Source of the DNA: JBEISR01 sp044371425
Lineage (GTDB): Bacteria > Planctomycetota > Planctomycetia > Pirellulales > Pirellulaceae
Assembly (NCBI GenBank): GCA_044371425.1
Contig: JBILTR010000005.1
Location: 124,001-188,000, forward strand
DNA length: 64,000 nt
Reading direction: 5' to 3'
Part shown: piece after piece, positions 18,448 through 26,385 of the stretch
Position numbering within the stretch: the first letter of the stretch is position 1
Layout of the letters: each line of letters begins with the position of its first letter
Translations under genes and position numbers: made by a program
The notes under the pieces: generated by a model
Told to the model about the DNA's origin: nothing
The model's input: the letters and a program-made list of their open reading frames with translations, nothing else
Databases searched by the model: none

Positions 18448-19632
18448 ATGGCCATGCCGACCGATGCAGGATCTGGGGACCTTTTTTCGCGGTGGGTTCT
18501 TGTCGATGGCCATGCGGGCGCTGCGGCGGACTCCATGGAGCGATCGATCGAGGTGGAAGGTGGCAGCTTCTTCTTCGCCTGGGAGACGCTTGGCGATGGG
18601 AAACGCCGCGGCGTCCAGCAGCTGAGGGTCGGTCACGGGGATTGGGAAGCGACGATTCTGGCGACGCGTGGAATGAGCCTATGGCGATGCCAGTCGGGGA
18701 CGACGCCACTGGGATGGACCAGCCCAGTGAAGGGGCCTGTCCATCCTCAATGGGTTCCAATCCACGATCCCAGCGGTTTGGGATGGCTGGAGGGATTCGA
18801 CGAGCTGGTGGTGCGGTGCGGCCTGGAGAGCAACGGGGCTCCCGAACATGATTCCAGCGGTCGGCTTCTCTATCCGCTGCATGGTCGAATCGGCAATCTT
18901 CCCGCCCATCATCTGGAGGTCCTTATCGATCGGCAACACGGAGTGATGGAAGTGATAGGGGTAGTCGATGAGGTCCGTTTTCTCGTCCAAGGGCTGCGTC
19001 TGGAGGTGAGATACCGCTTCGAAATGGGACGGCAGGGAATCGCCTGCGTCGATCGCGTCGTCAACCTCAAGTCGACACCAGCGACGATGCAACTGCTCTA
19101 TCACATCAACCTTGGGGCCCCCCTGCTCGGCGAAGGATCGACCCTGCATGCATCGTTTGAACGGCTGGTCCCACGCAACCACCGCGCTGCGGAGGGAGTT
19201 TCCGATTGGAACCGTTACGCAGGACCAACGGCTGGGTTTGCCGAGCAGGTCTATCTGATGAAGGCCCGTGGAGATGATCAGGGATGGTCGACCGCCATGC
19301 TGGTCGATCCGAAGGAGGAAATGGGGGTTGAGGTGGGATTCTGTACCCGCACCCTCCCCTTCCTGAATCTTTGGAAAAATACCGGCGCCCTGGAGGATGG
19401 ATACGTGACGGGGATAGAGCCAGCGACGGGGTTTCCAAATCCCAGGGGATTTGAGCAACAGCAGAAGAGATTGGTCTCCTTGGCTCCCGGAGAGTCCCGC
19501 GAGTTTCGCTGGAGCCTGGATCTTGTCCATGGGGTGGCTCGTGTGAAGGATCGAATGCAACAAATGAAAGTGATCGCTGACGCTCAAGGTGCGATCGAAT
19601 CCTCACCTGATCCAAGCTGGGCTTCGGTTTGA
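18448..19632 (+). CDS. DUF4432 / aldose 1-epimerase-like protein
   Basis: Galactose-mutarotase-like fold of the DUF4432 group, thought to act on sugar anomers. The family phrase GWLEGFDELVVRCGLESNGAP is present near residues 108-128, and LLYPLHGRIGNLPAHHLEV supplies conserved histidines. The ATG at 18448 gives 394 aa; a GTG 36 nt upstream is an alternative. The gene is divergent from the cupin/isomerase/dehydrogenase set across about 200 nt and probably belongs to the same sugar pathway through a shared promoter region. It is cytoplasmic, with no signal peptide. Confidence 0.75.
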   Translation: MAMPTDAGSGDLFSRWVLVDGHAGAAADSMERSIEVEGGSFFFAWETLGDGKRRGVQQLRVGHGDWEATILATRGMSLWRCQSGTTPLGWTSPVKGPVHPQWVPIHDPSGLGWLEGFDELVVRCGLESNGAPEHDSSGRLLYPLHGRIGNLPAHHLEVLIDRQHGVMEVIGVVDEVRFLVQGLRLEVRYRFEMGRQGIACVDRVVNLKSTPATMQLLYHINLGAPLLGEGSTLHASFERLVPRNHRAAEGVSDWNRYAGPTAGFAEQVYLMKARGDDQGWSTAMLVDPKEEMGVEVGFCTRTLPFLNLWKNTGALEDGYVTGIEPATGFPNPRGFEQQQKRLVSLAPGESREFRWSLDLVHGVARVKDRMQQMKVIADAQGAIESSPDPSWASV

Positions 19633-19806
19633 AATCCTTTTCGATCTTTCCGATTCGAACCAGACTGTCTAAAAGGCACGTGTTTCTCGATCTATCGAAA
19701 GTCATCCCTGATGAGTTGGTTTGAACGTCCTTGTGCATCGAACGACTTTCCCGATGAAGCCGGTAGATGGTTTGTCTCCGCCGAGGATAGGACCAGAGGA
19801 TTGCGG

Positions 19807-22110
19807 ATGCCGAAAACCTGCTTTTCCATCCCCTTTTTTGTCATTTTCTTTTTCCTGTCGGCCCGCGAAGAGGCGTTGAGGGCCAAAGAGATCCTGGTCG
19901 AATCCGGCGCCAGGTTGGTGTCTGTGCTTTCCAGCGCCGTTCCAGGCGATGAGTTCGTGCTGAAGTCCGGGGTCTACTCAGGAGGGATCTGGCTGCAGCA
20001 ACTGCACGGGACTCGGGACAGGCCCATCGTCATCCGATCTGAGAAACCGGACAACCCCGCCGTGATTCTGGGAGGGCAGGAGAATCTGAAGCTCTCCAGT
20101 TGTTCCTGGATTGTTATCGATGGGTTGCACTTGATTGATTCGTACGACAATGGATTGAACATCGATGATGTCGCAAGAGGGGCGCAGGTCGAGCGATCGC
20201 ATCACATTGTGTTGCGGAATCTAGTGGTCAAGGATAGCGGTTATGAACTTAATTCTGATGGGCTGAAGCTCTCCGGTTGCGATGATACGCTAATTGAGAA
20301 TTGCAAGGTGATCCGATGGTCTCGTGATGGTTGCGCGATCGACATGATGCGGTGTCAGAGGATCATGGTCGAAGGCTGTGAACTCGACGGTTGCCGTTGG
20401 AGTTTGATCGGGATGCAGGCCAAAGGCGGCAGTAGCAACATCACTTTTCGACGTTGCAAAGTCCAGGGAGTCATCACACGAGGAATCCAGGTTGGAGGAA
20501 GCAGTAGCGTCGGATTGGTCTGGCCTCCGACCGCTGATTATGAGGCAGCGAAGATCGAGGTAAAAGCCTGTGAAGTCGTCGAGGGCGAGGCGAGTGTCAC
20601 TGTCGTCAACGCCAAATCAGTGCGCATTGAGGACTGTCGATTTATTCGGCCGACCCGTTGGTTTTTCCGACTGCTGCCGGAATCGCAGATCAAAGATGTT
20701 GTTCAGTCACAGGACATCGAAGTTCGAGGCAATTCCTTTCTGATCCGTCGAAGCATGGTTGGCGTGATGAACACGAAGATTCCTATGTCTTCGCGCACCA
20801 TCCGTTTCATTGACAATGCGTGGTACTGTCCTGAACTGCCCCGCCGGACAGTGCGCAGCGAATTAGCGTTTTACGAGACTGGAGGAATTTATGGAATCGA
20901 TCCAGTCAAGAGACGTTTCCAGGGCAGGATTTTAGATGTTCGATCTGCCTCGGAACTGCAGGCCATGGATGCGAGTCGAAAAGCTAGATACCGATCGATA
21001 ATCATGCAGACGTCGGGTGGACTGATTGGATTTGCCGTCGCTTTCGCTACCGCTTGGTTTTTCACTCGTCCGATCGCTTGTCGTTGCTGGAAGGAGTCCA
21101 CCACCAATCGGTCCAGATGGCTACGTCTCAACCTAACACCCTTTGGTCTTCTCGCCTCTTTTTTGGCACTGTATGCCGGGATCCCACTGGCCGACCGCAG
21201 TTACTCGGCGTTGGGTTTGCCGAACGCGATAGCAGCCTTTCAGAGCAGTTCGTGGTATCCTCTAGAGTTCGAGACTGTTAAGTGGTTATTTTCTGCTGGA
21301 TTCACATTTCTTGCGATGCTTTCCGTAGGCATCCTGGTGCCACGAGGCCGGTCTTCTATTGGCCACGCATCGCATCTGATGATTCCCGCAGCGCTCTTGA
21401 TCCTGAGCGTCCCTGTCATCGATTTGCTCGTCGCTGGCTATTGGGGTAGCTCGAAACCTCCTGAGAAAAGTCATTTTCATGCGGTTTTGTGGGGTGTCAT
21501 CGCAGCCTATTTTTTGCTTTTATTATATCCTGGTGCCTGCGATCGGATTGCACCAAATTCGGAGCCTATCGATCGCGGTAGTTCGCCGTTGGATCTGGCC
21601 TGCGCGGTGATGGCGATACGGCTTGTCTATCAGCGAGCGATGCCGTTTGATTTCAGCTCCAACTTTCGTGATATCTTCTATAAGCTGGAAAGCCAGTTGA
21701 TTGCAGTCGTGCCCGATTTTCGATTTGCGGGCGACATCCTTTATCAGCTCTGGCACAATGGACCGATGGTTTTTCTGGGGATCGCATGTTCGGTTGCTTT
21801 GACTGCCAACGCCGAGAAGGTGCGTCCCATCAAAGCCTCGGTCGTGTTGCTGATAGGATGCATTCTGCTCCTTGAGTCAACTCAGTTGATGTTGCCAAGT
21901 GGTAGCTTTTCCAGCGCGAACGCAATCATCGACTTTCTTTTCGGATTGGTTGGTATCGGACTGGCGCACTCCGTGATCGCTCGACATCCCTGGCTTTCCG
22001 CCCGCCCTGATGCTTCATTACTTGGGAACCGCATACGATGGGCTCTAAGGCTGTTGTCGTTTTTGGGGGTTGTTGCTCTACTGCCGATCCTGTTGGGTTC
22101 AGATGGCTGA
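19807..22110 (+). CDS. Right-handed beta-helix protein fused to VanZ-like membrane domain
   Basis: 767-aa protein with a signal peptide (FSIPFFVIFFFLSA). Residues about 30-380 form a parallel beta-helix, with repeated short strands such as HHIVLRNLVVKDSGY, DTLIENCKVIRWSRDG and RIMVEGCELDGCRWS, as in polysaccharide lyases or C5-epimerases. After about residue 400 come seven or more membrane helices. The last block, LLLESTQLMLPSGSFSSAN followed by a conserved Asp, matches the VanZ-like pattern. The ATG at 19807 follows GAGGA. This is an unusual fusion: the extracellular helix would be anchored by a polytopic domain. The substrate is unknown. Confidence 0.7.
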   Translation: MPKTCFSIPFFVIFFFLSAREEALRAKEILVESGARLVSVLSSAVPGDEFVLKSGVYSGGIWLQQLHGTRDRPIVIRSEKPDNPAVILGGQENLKLSSCSWIVIDGLHLIDSYDNGLNIDDVARGAQVERSHHIVLRNLVVKDSGYELNSDGLKLSGCDDTLIENCKVIRWSRDGCAIDMMRCQRIMVEGCELDGCRWSLIGMQAKGGSSNITFRRCKVQGVITRGIQVGGSSSVGLVWPPTADYEAAKIEVKACEVVEGEASVTVVNAKSVRIEDCRFIRPTRWFFRLLPESQIKDVVQSQDIEVRGNSFLIRRSMVGVMNTKIPMSSRTIRFIDNAWYCPELPRRTVRSELAFYETGGIYGIDPVKRRFQGRILDVRSASELQAMDASRKARYRSIIMQTSGGLIGFAVAFATAWFFTRPIACRCWKESTTNRSRWLRLNLTPFGLLASFLALYAGIPLADRSYSALGLPNAIAAFQSSSWYPLEFETVKWLFSAGFTFLAMLSVGILVPRGRSSIGHASHLMIPAALLILSVPVIDLLVAGYWGSSKPPEKSHFHAVLWGVIAAYFLLLLYPGACDRIAPNSEPIDRGSSPLDLACAVMAIRLVYQRAMPFDFSSNFRDIFYKLESQLIAVVPDFRFAGDILYQLWHNGPMVFLGIACSVALTANAEKVRPIKASVVLLIGCILLLESTQLMLPSGSFSSANAIIDFLFGLVGIGLAHSVIARHPWLSARPDASLLGNRIRWALRLLSFLGVVALLPILLGSDG

Positions 22111-22128
22111 TGGAGTAGCCTTCGGAGA

Positions 22129-23325
22129 CTATCTCAGAGTCGTCCACCGAATGACGAAGGCATCGTCGAACCGGTCTTTGGAATCGGCGTGGCGCAGCTG
22201 GAGTTGGCGATCAAAGGCAAATCCCAGTTCCAGGCCATCGACGCGGCCCTCGCTGGCGTGGTCCAGTCCGACGACCAGTCGAATATCTCGGTAGGTCATC
22301 ACCTCGTCGCGCTGATCGGGTAGCTCGATATCCCAGCTCCCTCCCTCGTATCGACCTGCGATGTACAGCCATCGGTGCTCCGAGATCCGGGCGGTGACTC
22401 GAGGTCTGGGGAAGATCAAATCCCAACGGATGGGCGCCGAGGCGTCGTCGTGCCAGGAAAAGCCAAAGACCGGAAGTAGCTTGATGTCGTCGCGATCGAT
22501 GTAGTCGACTCCAAGCACCCAGTCGCTGGAATGGTGAGGGCTATAGAAGCCGACGAGGTGGCTTGGGAAGCGAATCCCGTCCCGCGCGCTATCCTCAAAG
22601 TCGCTGAAGACGCCGATGCTGGTGGCCGCATCGACGCGAAGCGATTCGGTCAGGTTCACGCGATTCTGATAGCCGATCACGAAGTCATAAAGACGTGGCG
22701 GCAACGGCACCACTTCCGGCCCCGACAGCCAGTGGATGTTGATGCCTCCAATCAGACCCATTTGGGAAGCGGCATCCAGGTAGGTTTGGGAATTCCAGGA
22801 GTACCAACCGAATTGATTGCCATCCCCCGGCAACACCTCCTGCGATCGCTCCTCGCCGCGATAACTATCCAGCGGTCCCATCCGCAGCCAGGCCGGCAGG
22901 ATGGTTTTGCTGTCGGTCGATTCGCCTTCTAAAGAGACGCCCTGTTCGTCAGGAGATGGAGCGGTGAATTCCCACGGTACCTGCCGTTCCAGGTCGATCG
23001 GATTCCCGGTGGGTTCCGCTTGCATCGAATCCGGAAAATACAGTTGGCTGAAAGCGCCTTCAGAGCTGAAAGTGCCTTCAGAGATCGTTGCGCCCAGATC
23101 GGGCCGGTCGGATGTCGTGGCTTCTGGCCAATTGGGATCGACGGGCTGAGGGCCAGTGAATGGCTGAGGCGCAGTGAGTTGCTGGGGCGCAGTGAGGCTA
23201 CCGTTCCAGGCGGCAGATTGCGCGCGGCCGATAGGCAGCTGGGCGATGCAAACCATCGCCACCACCAGCATGGCTCGCCACCATGGCGTCTGGCAGAACG
23301 CTGAGGCAACTAAAAGATGGTGCAC
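22129..23325 (-). CDS. Predicted outer-membrane beta-barrel protein (DUF6268-like)
   Basis: Secreted protein of about 398 aa with a signal peptide (AMLVVAMVCIAQLPIGRAQ). After a Pro/Gln/Ser-rich stretch with a short Thr-Ala-Pro-Gln repeat, the C-terminal half has alternating aromatic strands typical of outer-membrane barrels (LYDFVIGYQNRVNLTESL, DWVLGVDYIDRDDIKLLPV, RWLYIAGRYEGGSWDIEL) and ends in a hydrophobic strand with FVIRWTTLR. It resembles the planctomycete DUF6268 barrels. I choose GTG at 23325 because GGGAGAGGG lies just upstream; an internal ATG at 23271 would still leave a signal peptide. Function unknown. Confidence 0.6.
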   Translation of the reverse strand: MHHLLVASAFCQTPWWRAMLVVAMVCIAQLPIGRAQSAAWNGSLTAPQQLTAPQPFTGPQPVDPNWPEATTSDRPDLGATISEGTFSSEGAFSQLYFPDSMQAEPTGNPIDLERQVPWEFTAPSPDEQGVSLEGESTDSKTILPAWLRMGPLDSYRGEERSQEVLPGDGNQFGWYSWNSQTYLDAASQMGLIGGINIHWLSGPEVVPLPPRLYDFVIGYQNRVNLTESLRVDAATSIGVFSDFEDSARDGIRFPSHLVGFYSPHHSSDWVLGVDYIDRDDIKLLPVFGFSWHDDASAPIRWDLIFPRPRVTARISEHRWLYIAGRYEGGSWDIELPDQRDEVMTYRDIRLVVGLDHASEGRVDGLELGFAFDRQLQLRHADSKDRFDDAFVIRWTTLR

Positions 23326-23330
23326 CACAT

Positions 23331-23339
23331 CCCTCTCCC
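23331..23339 (-). promoter_or_regulatory. Ribosome-binding site supporting a GTG start
   Basis: On the minus strand GGGAGAGGG precedes two consecutive GTG codons at 23328 and 23325. It is the best Shine-Dalgarno-like element near the barrel gene and argues for a GTG start, not the upstream ATG at 23379 or the internal ATG at 23271. Confidence 0.5.
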
Positions 23340-23428
23340 AACAGGCTTCCAGGCCTACCCAGGAGGCGGGTAATAGCAACTGGGAGATAAGGTGTCAACG
23401 CAGGCTGAAGGCATGCCATGGCGAGCTG

Positions 23429-24127
23429 TCAGGAGGGATGCCCAAGAGGCAACACCTGGCGTTCTAGGAAAGCTACGACCTGATCGGCCAGTTGCTGTGG
23501 CGGAAGGCTGCCCGATCCATCGAGGTGGATTTCGGGGGCTTCGGGCGGTTCGTAGGGATCTGAGACTCCGGTGAAGTGCGAAATCTTCCCTGCGAGGGCT
23601 TGCTGATACAGCCCCTTGGGGTCGCGCTGGATGCAAACTTCCAGCGGCGTATCGACGAAAATCTCGACAAAATCCCCTTGTCCGCCGAGCGTTTGCATTC
23701 GGTGACGGATTCGCTGTCGGTCTTTCCGGTAGGGGCTGACCAGCGCCGTGATTGCAACCATTCCTGCTTCCACCAGCAGCTTGGCTGTCTCTCCGACGCG
23801 CCGGACGTTCTCTTCCCGATCTTCCGGGGAAAATCCAAGCCCAAATCGGTCGCAGAAGGAGGCAGGGTAGCTTTCTTGTGCCAGCAGTTTGGGGGTGCTA
23901 CACAGGCCATGCCGAAGGTTGTCGCCATCGAGCAGGAAGGTGTGTCGGCCGAGTTGATGGAGGCGTTGTTCGACCAGATTGGCGATCGTGCTTTTCCCCG
24001 ATCCGCTCAGACCGGTAAACCACAAAAGGGCGCTCCGGTGACCATTGCGTACCGCGCGCGCTTCTCTGCTGACAGTCTGGGGGTGCCAGACAACCTGAGG
24101 AGTTCCGGGGTCGATTCCCATGGGCAT
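23429..24127 (-). CDS. cysC: Adenylylsulfate (APS) kinase
   Basis: Phosphorylates APS to PAPS for sulfate assimilation or sulfation. The P-loop GLSGSGKST is at residues 39-47, LLDGDNLRHGL follows, and EENVRRVGETAKLLVEAG is the family signature. At 232 aa it is longer than the usual 200 aa, partly because about 20 extra residues (76-95, starting CSTPKLLAQ) separate HGL from GLGFSPEDR, where typical enzymes have only a few. No sulfate adenylyltransferase is nearby. The start is 1 nt after the stop of the TerB-like gene, so the pair is an operon. Planctomycetes encode many sulfatases, and PAPS supply fits sulfated glycans, though this is context only. Confidence 0.92.
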   Translation of the reverse strand: MPMGIDPGTPQVVWHPQTVSREARAVRNGHRSALLWFTGLSGSGKSTIANLVEQRLHQLGRHTFLLDGDNLRHGLCSTPKLLAQESYPASFCDRFGLGFSPEDREENVRRVGETAKLLVEAGMVAITALVSPYRKDRQRIRHRMQTLGGQGDFVEIFVDTPLEVCIQRDPKGLYQQALAGKISHFTGVSDPYEPPEAPEIHLDGSGSLPPQQLADQVVAFLERQVLPLGHPS

Positions 24128-24128
24128 A

Positions 24129-24692
24129 CTAAGCTGTCTGCGAAAGAGCTGCCTCGATCCGCTTGATGATGTTGCTCTCGCCGGAAGAGACAGCCGCGAA
24201 TCCCAGGAAGCCGCCCGATGCTTCGGCCACCTGCCGCATCTCTTCGACGATCACCTGGCGCAGATGAGCACTCTCTTGAGGGGTCAGCTTCTCGGCCAGC
24301 CGGCCGGCGTAGGCGACCCAGGTGTCCATCATCGCGAGGGATGGCTTTTGATCGAGCCAAGCTCGGAGGAGCTGTCCCCCTGGGCTTTGGGGGGTGATGC
24401 CGTGCTTTTCCGCAGCGTTCAGGACAATCTCCCGCTCGCTGGCTTCGATCCGACCGTCGGCCCAGGCGACAGCCACCAGGGGAACCAGTCTCAGGGCGGT
24501 TGCCGTACGAACCGTCACACCAGCAGCCAGCAGGGAAGCCGCGACTTTGTCATCGCGAATTCCAAGGCAATCCCGCAGCGATTCGATGTCCGACTGATTC
24601 TGCAGCCGCTCCAGGAGTTCCTGATCCACCTTGCGGAAGAACTCATTCTCCAGGGCATCCCCGCGATTTTGGAACGAATCACCAGACGACAT
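24129..24692 (-). CDS. TerB-like helical protein
   Basis: 187-aa cytoplasmic protein, all-alpha by inspection. The region LRLVPLVAVAWADGRIEASEREIVLNAAEKHGI is TerB/DjlA-like, including a WADGRIEASER acidic turn that in relatives binds metal or marks a tellurite-resistance helical bundle. It has no signal peptide or membrane segment. The start at 24692 follows AGGAG by about 10 nt. The gene is immediately upstream of cysC and co-transcribed. The biological role of this family is poorly known and the link with APS kinase is only positional. Confidence 0.6.
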   Translation of the reverse strand: MSSGDSFQNRGDALENEFFRKVDQELLERLQNQSDIESLRDCLGIRDDKVAASLLAAGVTVRTATALRLVPLVAVAWADGRIEASEREIVLNAAEKHGITPQSPGGQLLRAWLDQKPSLAMMDTWVAYAGRLAEKLTPQESAHLRQVIVEEMRQVAEASGGFLGFAAVSSGESNIIKRIEAALSQTA

Positions 24693-25484
24693 GTTCGGTC
24701 AACTCCTGATACGGAAAATCCTTTGGGACCACCTTGGGTGTAGCCTGGCGCGGTCGTCGGCGGCTCCCCAATTCCTGGTCCTTTGCTACTCCGCATTCTA
24801 AACCAGGGGGGCCCGATGCGGACAGACGACAAAAGCGATACGAGCCATGGATCGCTCTGGTTTTCCGGCAAATGGAGATTGCCGAGGTTGCGGCTGCATG
24901 AAAACGCTGGCTCCCATGGGAGCTCTTTTCCGCTTCCCAAGCCGCTCCATCGGCATGCCGACCGCTCTGCTGGCGGCTGTTGGCGATCCAACAGCTTTTC
25001 ACCACCCGTTTCCCAACATCTAGCTTTCCAAGACCGGTCTATCCAAGGAACCGGAGACCAGCGCGGCGCGAATGCCCCGGTTGGCTTCGTCGGCCAGGCT
25101 GTTCGGATCGTGCCTTTTCGCCCCTGTTTTCGTAGCTCCCGCATCGCGTGAAATGGGTCTCCGCCATCACACCCTTCCGGGCCGGGGGGGCAGGCTCGCT
25201 GGCAGTGTGCTGTCTTGGGGGGCTGTCTTGGGGGGCTGTCTGGGGGGCTGTCAGGGGGCTGTTTTGCGTTGGTTGCCGGTTGGCCACCCGACCCCGGGGC
25301 TTCCGGGTCGGAATGAACCTGGTGCTGGGGGATTGCGTAAAAGCAACATGGCGAGGATCTTTCAGCGGGCAGAGAGGCGGCGAAAAACAGCCGCCTGGCG
25401 GGAATCGGCTTGGCAAGCCGCCGTCTGGAACCATGCCGAACCTGGCCCGCTATCGCGACCGAAATGCCTTAGGAGAGCGACGAA
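24693..25484. other. Intergenic region with G-rich repeat
   Basis: About 790 bases between the TerB-like gene (leftward) and the ABC ATPase (rightward), so promoters for both lie here. It contains the G-run block at 25217-25258. Open frames on both strands crossing it are Pro/Gly/Arg-rich, have no recognisable features and are probably not genes. No terminator or RNA gene was seen. Confidence 0.5.
25217..25258 (+). repeat. Four G-tracts in short tandem repeat, G-quadruplex candidate
   Basis: G-runs of 6, 6, 6 and 5 at 25217-25222, 25230-25235, 25242-25247 and 25254-25258, separated by CTGTCTT, CTGTCT and CTGTCA (7, 6 and 6 nt). This satisfies the usual four-tract intramolecular quadruplex rule. 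It lies on the coding strand of the ABC operon about 230 nt before its first start codon, so it would be in the leader or promoter. Confidence 0.75.
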
Positions 25485-26249
25485 ATGCATCGCAGCACGC
25501 AAGCAAGCGGCGACACATCAGCCCATCGCAGAGCGATGATCGAGGCGGAGGGGCTTTCGAAGTTTTACGGTCCCTTCGCGGCGACTCGCGATGTTTCCTT
25601 CAAGGTTTACGAGGGGGAGCTGGTGGCGTTTCTGGGCCCCAACGGGGCGGGGAAGAGCACCACGATGAAGATGCTGACCGGTTATCTTGCCCCCAGCGAA
25701 GGGGTCGCCAGAATCGCCGGACACGACATGTACAAAGACCGGATCGCCGGTTCTCATCGCCTGGGATACCTACCCGAAAACGGTCCGCTCTATCCCGACA
25801 TGACGCCGATGAGCATGTTGACATTCTTCGCGGATGCACGGGGGATGAGCGCGTCGAGGAAGCGGGAGCGAATCGAAGCGGTCATTGAGTTGTGCGACCT
25901 GGGAAGTGTGGTGCACAAGGCGATCAGCAAGCTATCCAAAGGTTTTCGTCAGCGTGTGGGGATGGCGCAGGCGCTGCTGCACGAACCGGATGTGCTGATT
26001 CTCGATGAACCGACCGCTGGTCTCGATCCCAACCAGATCCGAGAAGTCCGTTCGACGATGCGGCGGCTGAGGGAAACCAAGACGATTTTGCTGTCGACCC
26101 ATATCCTCCAGGAGGTGGAGGCGATGGCGGACCGTGTCATCATGATCAATGAAGGCCGCAAGGTCTTTGAGGGCTCGGTCGAGGAACTGAAGAAGGTCCA
26201 GGGAGACCTCGATGGTGCGTTTAAGAAACTGACGCATGCCAGCGCCTGA
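25485..26249 (+). CDS. ABC transporter ATP-binding protein (GldA-like)
   Basis: 254-aa ABC ATPase. Walker A GPNGAGKST at residues 51-59, signature LSKGFRQRVGMAQALL near 146-161, Walker B VLILDEPTAGLDP near 168-180 and the switch histidine in LLSTHILQEVEAMADR. The sequence is closest in feel to the gliding-associated GldA and ABC-2 exporters. The ATG at 25485 follows AGGAG by 9 nt. The next gene encodes the fused permease and GldG domains and then DUF4340, so this is the ATPase of that complex on the cytoplasmic face. Confidence 0.93.
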   Translation: MHRSTQASGDTSAHRRAMIEAEGLSKFYGPFAATRDVSFKVYEGELVAFLGPNGAGKSTTMKMLTGYLAPSEGVARIAGHDMYKDRIAGSHRLGYLPENGPLYPDMTPMSMLTFFADARGMSASRKRERIEAVIELCDLGSVVHKAISKLSKGFRQRVGMAQALLHEPDVLILDEPTAGLDPNQIREVRSTMRRLRETKTILLSTHILQEVEAMADRVIMINEGRKVFEGSVEELKKVQGDLDGAFKKLTHASA

Positions 26250-26385
26250 TGGATGGGGTGCCCCAGAGGTGCCGAAGCGGATGGCCGCCGAACGGAGCCT
26301 GCCTCTGGTGCGGTGATCTCCCTTCAGGACAAGGTGCGACTCCTGGCGAATCAATCACGAACTAGCGATAAGGACAAGAAGCGTT

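Noticed and set aside
19655..19672. tRNA T-arm-like GATTCGAACC (reverse GGTTCGAATC)
   Set aside because: No acceptor stem, anticodon arm or CCA region can be built around it on either strand.
25039..25434. Minus-strand Pro/Ser/Arg-rich frame before the ABC operon
   Set aside because: It includes the G-tract repeat read backwards and shows no motif or start signal.
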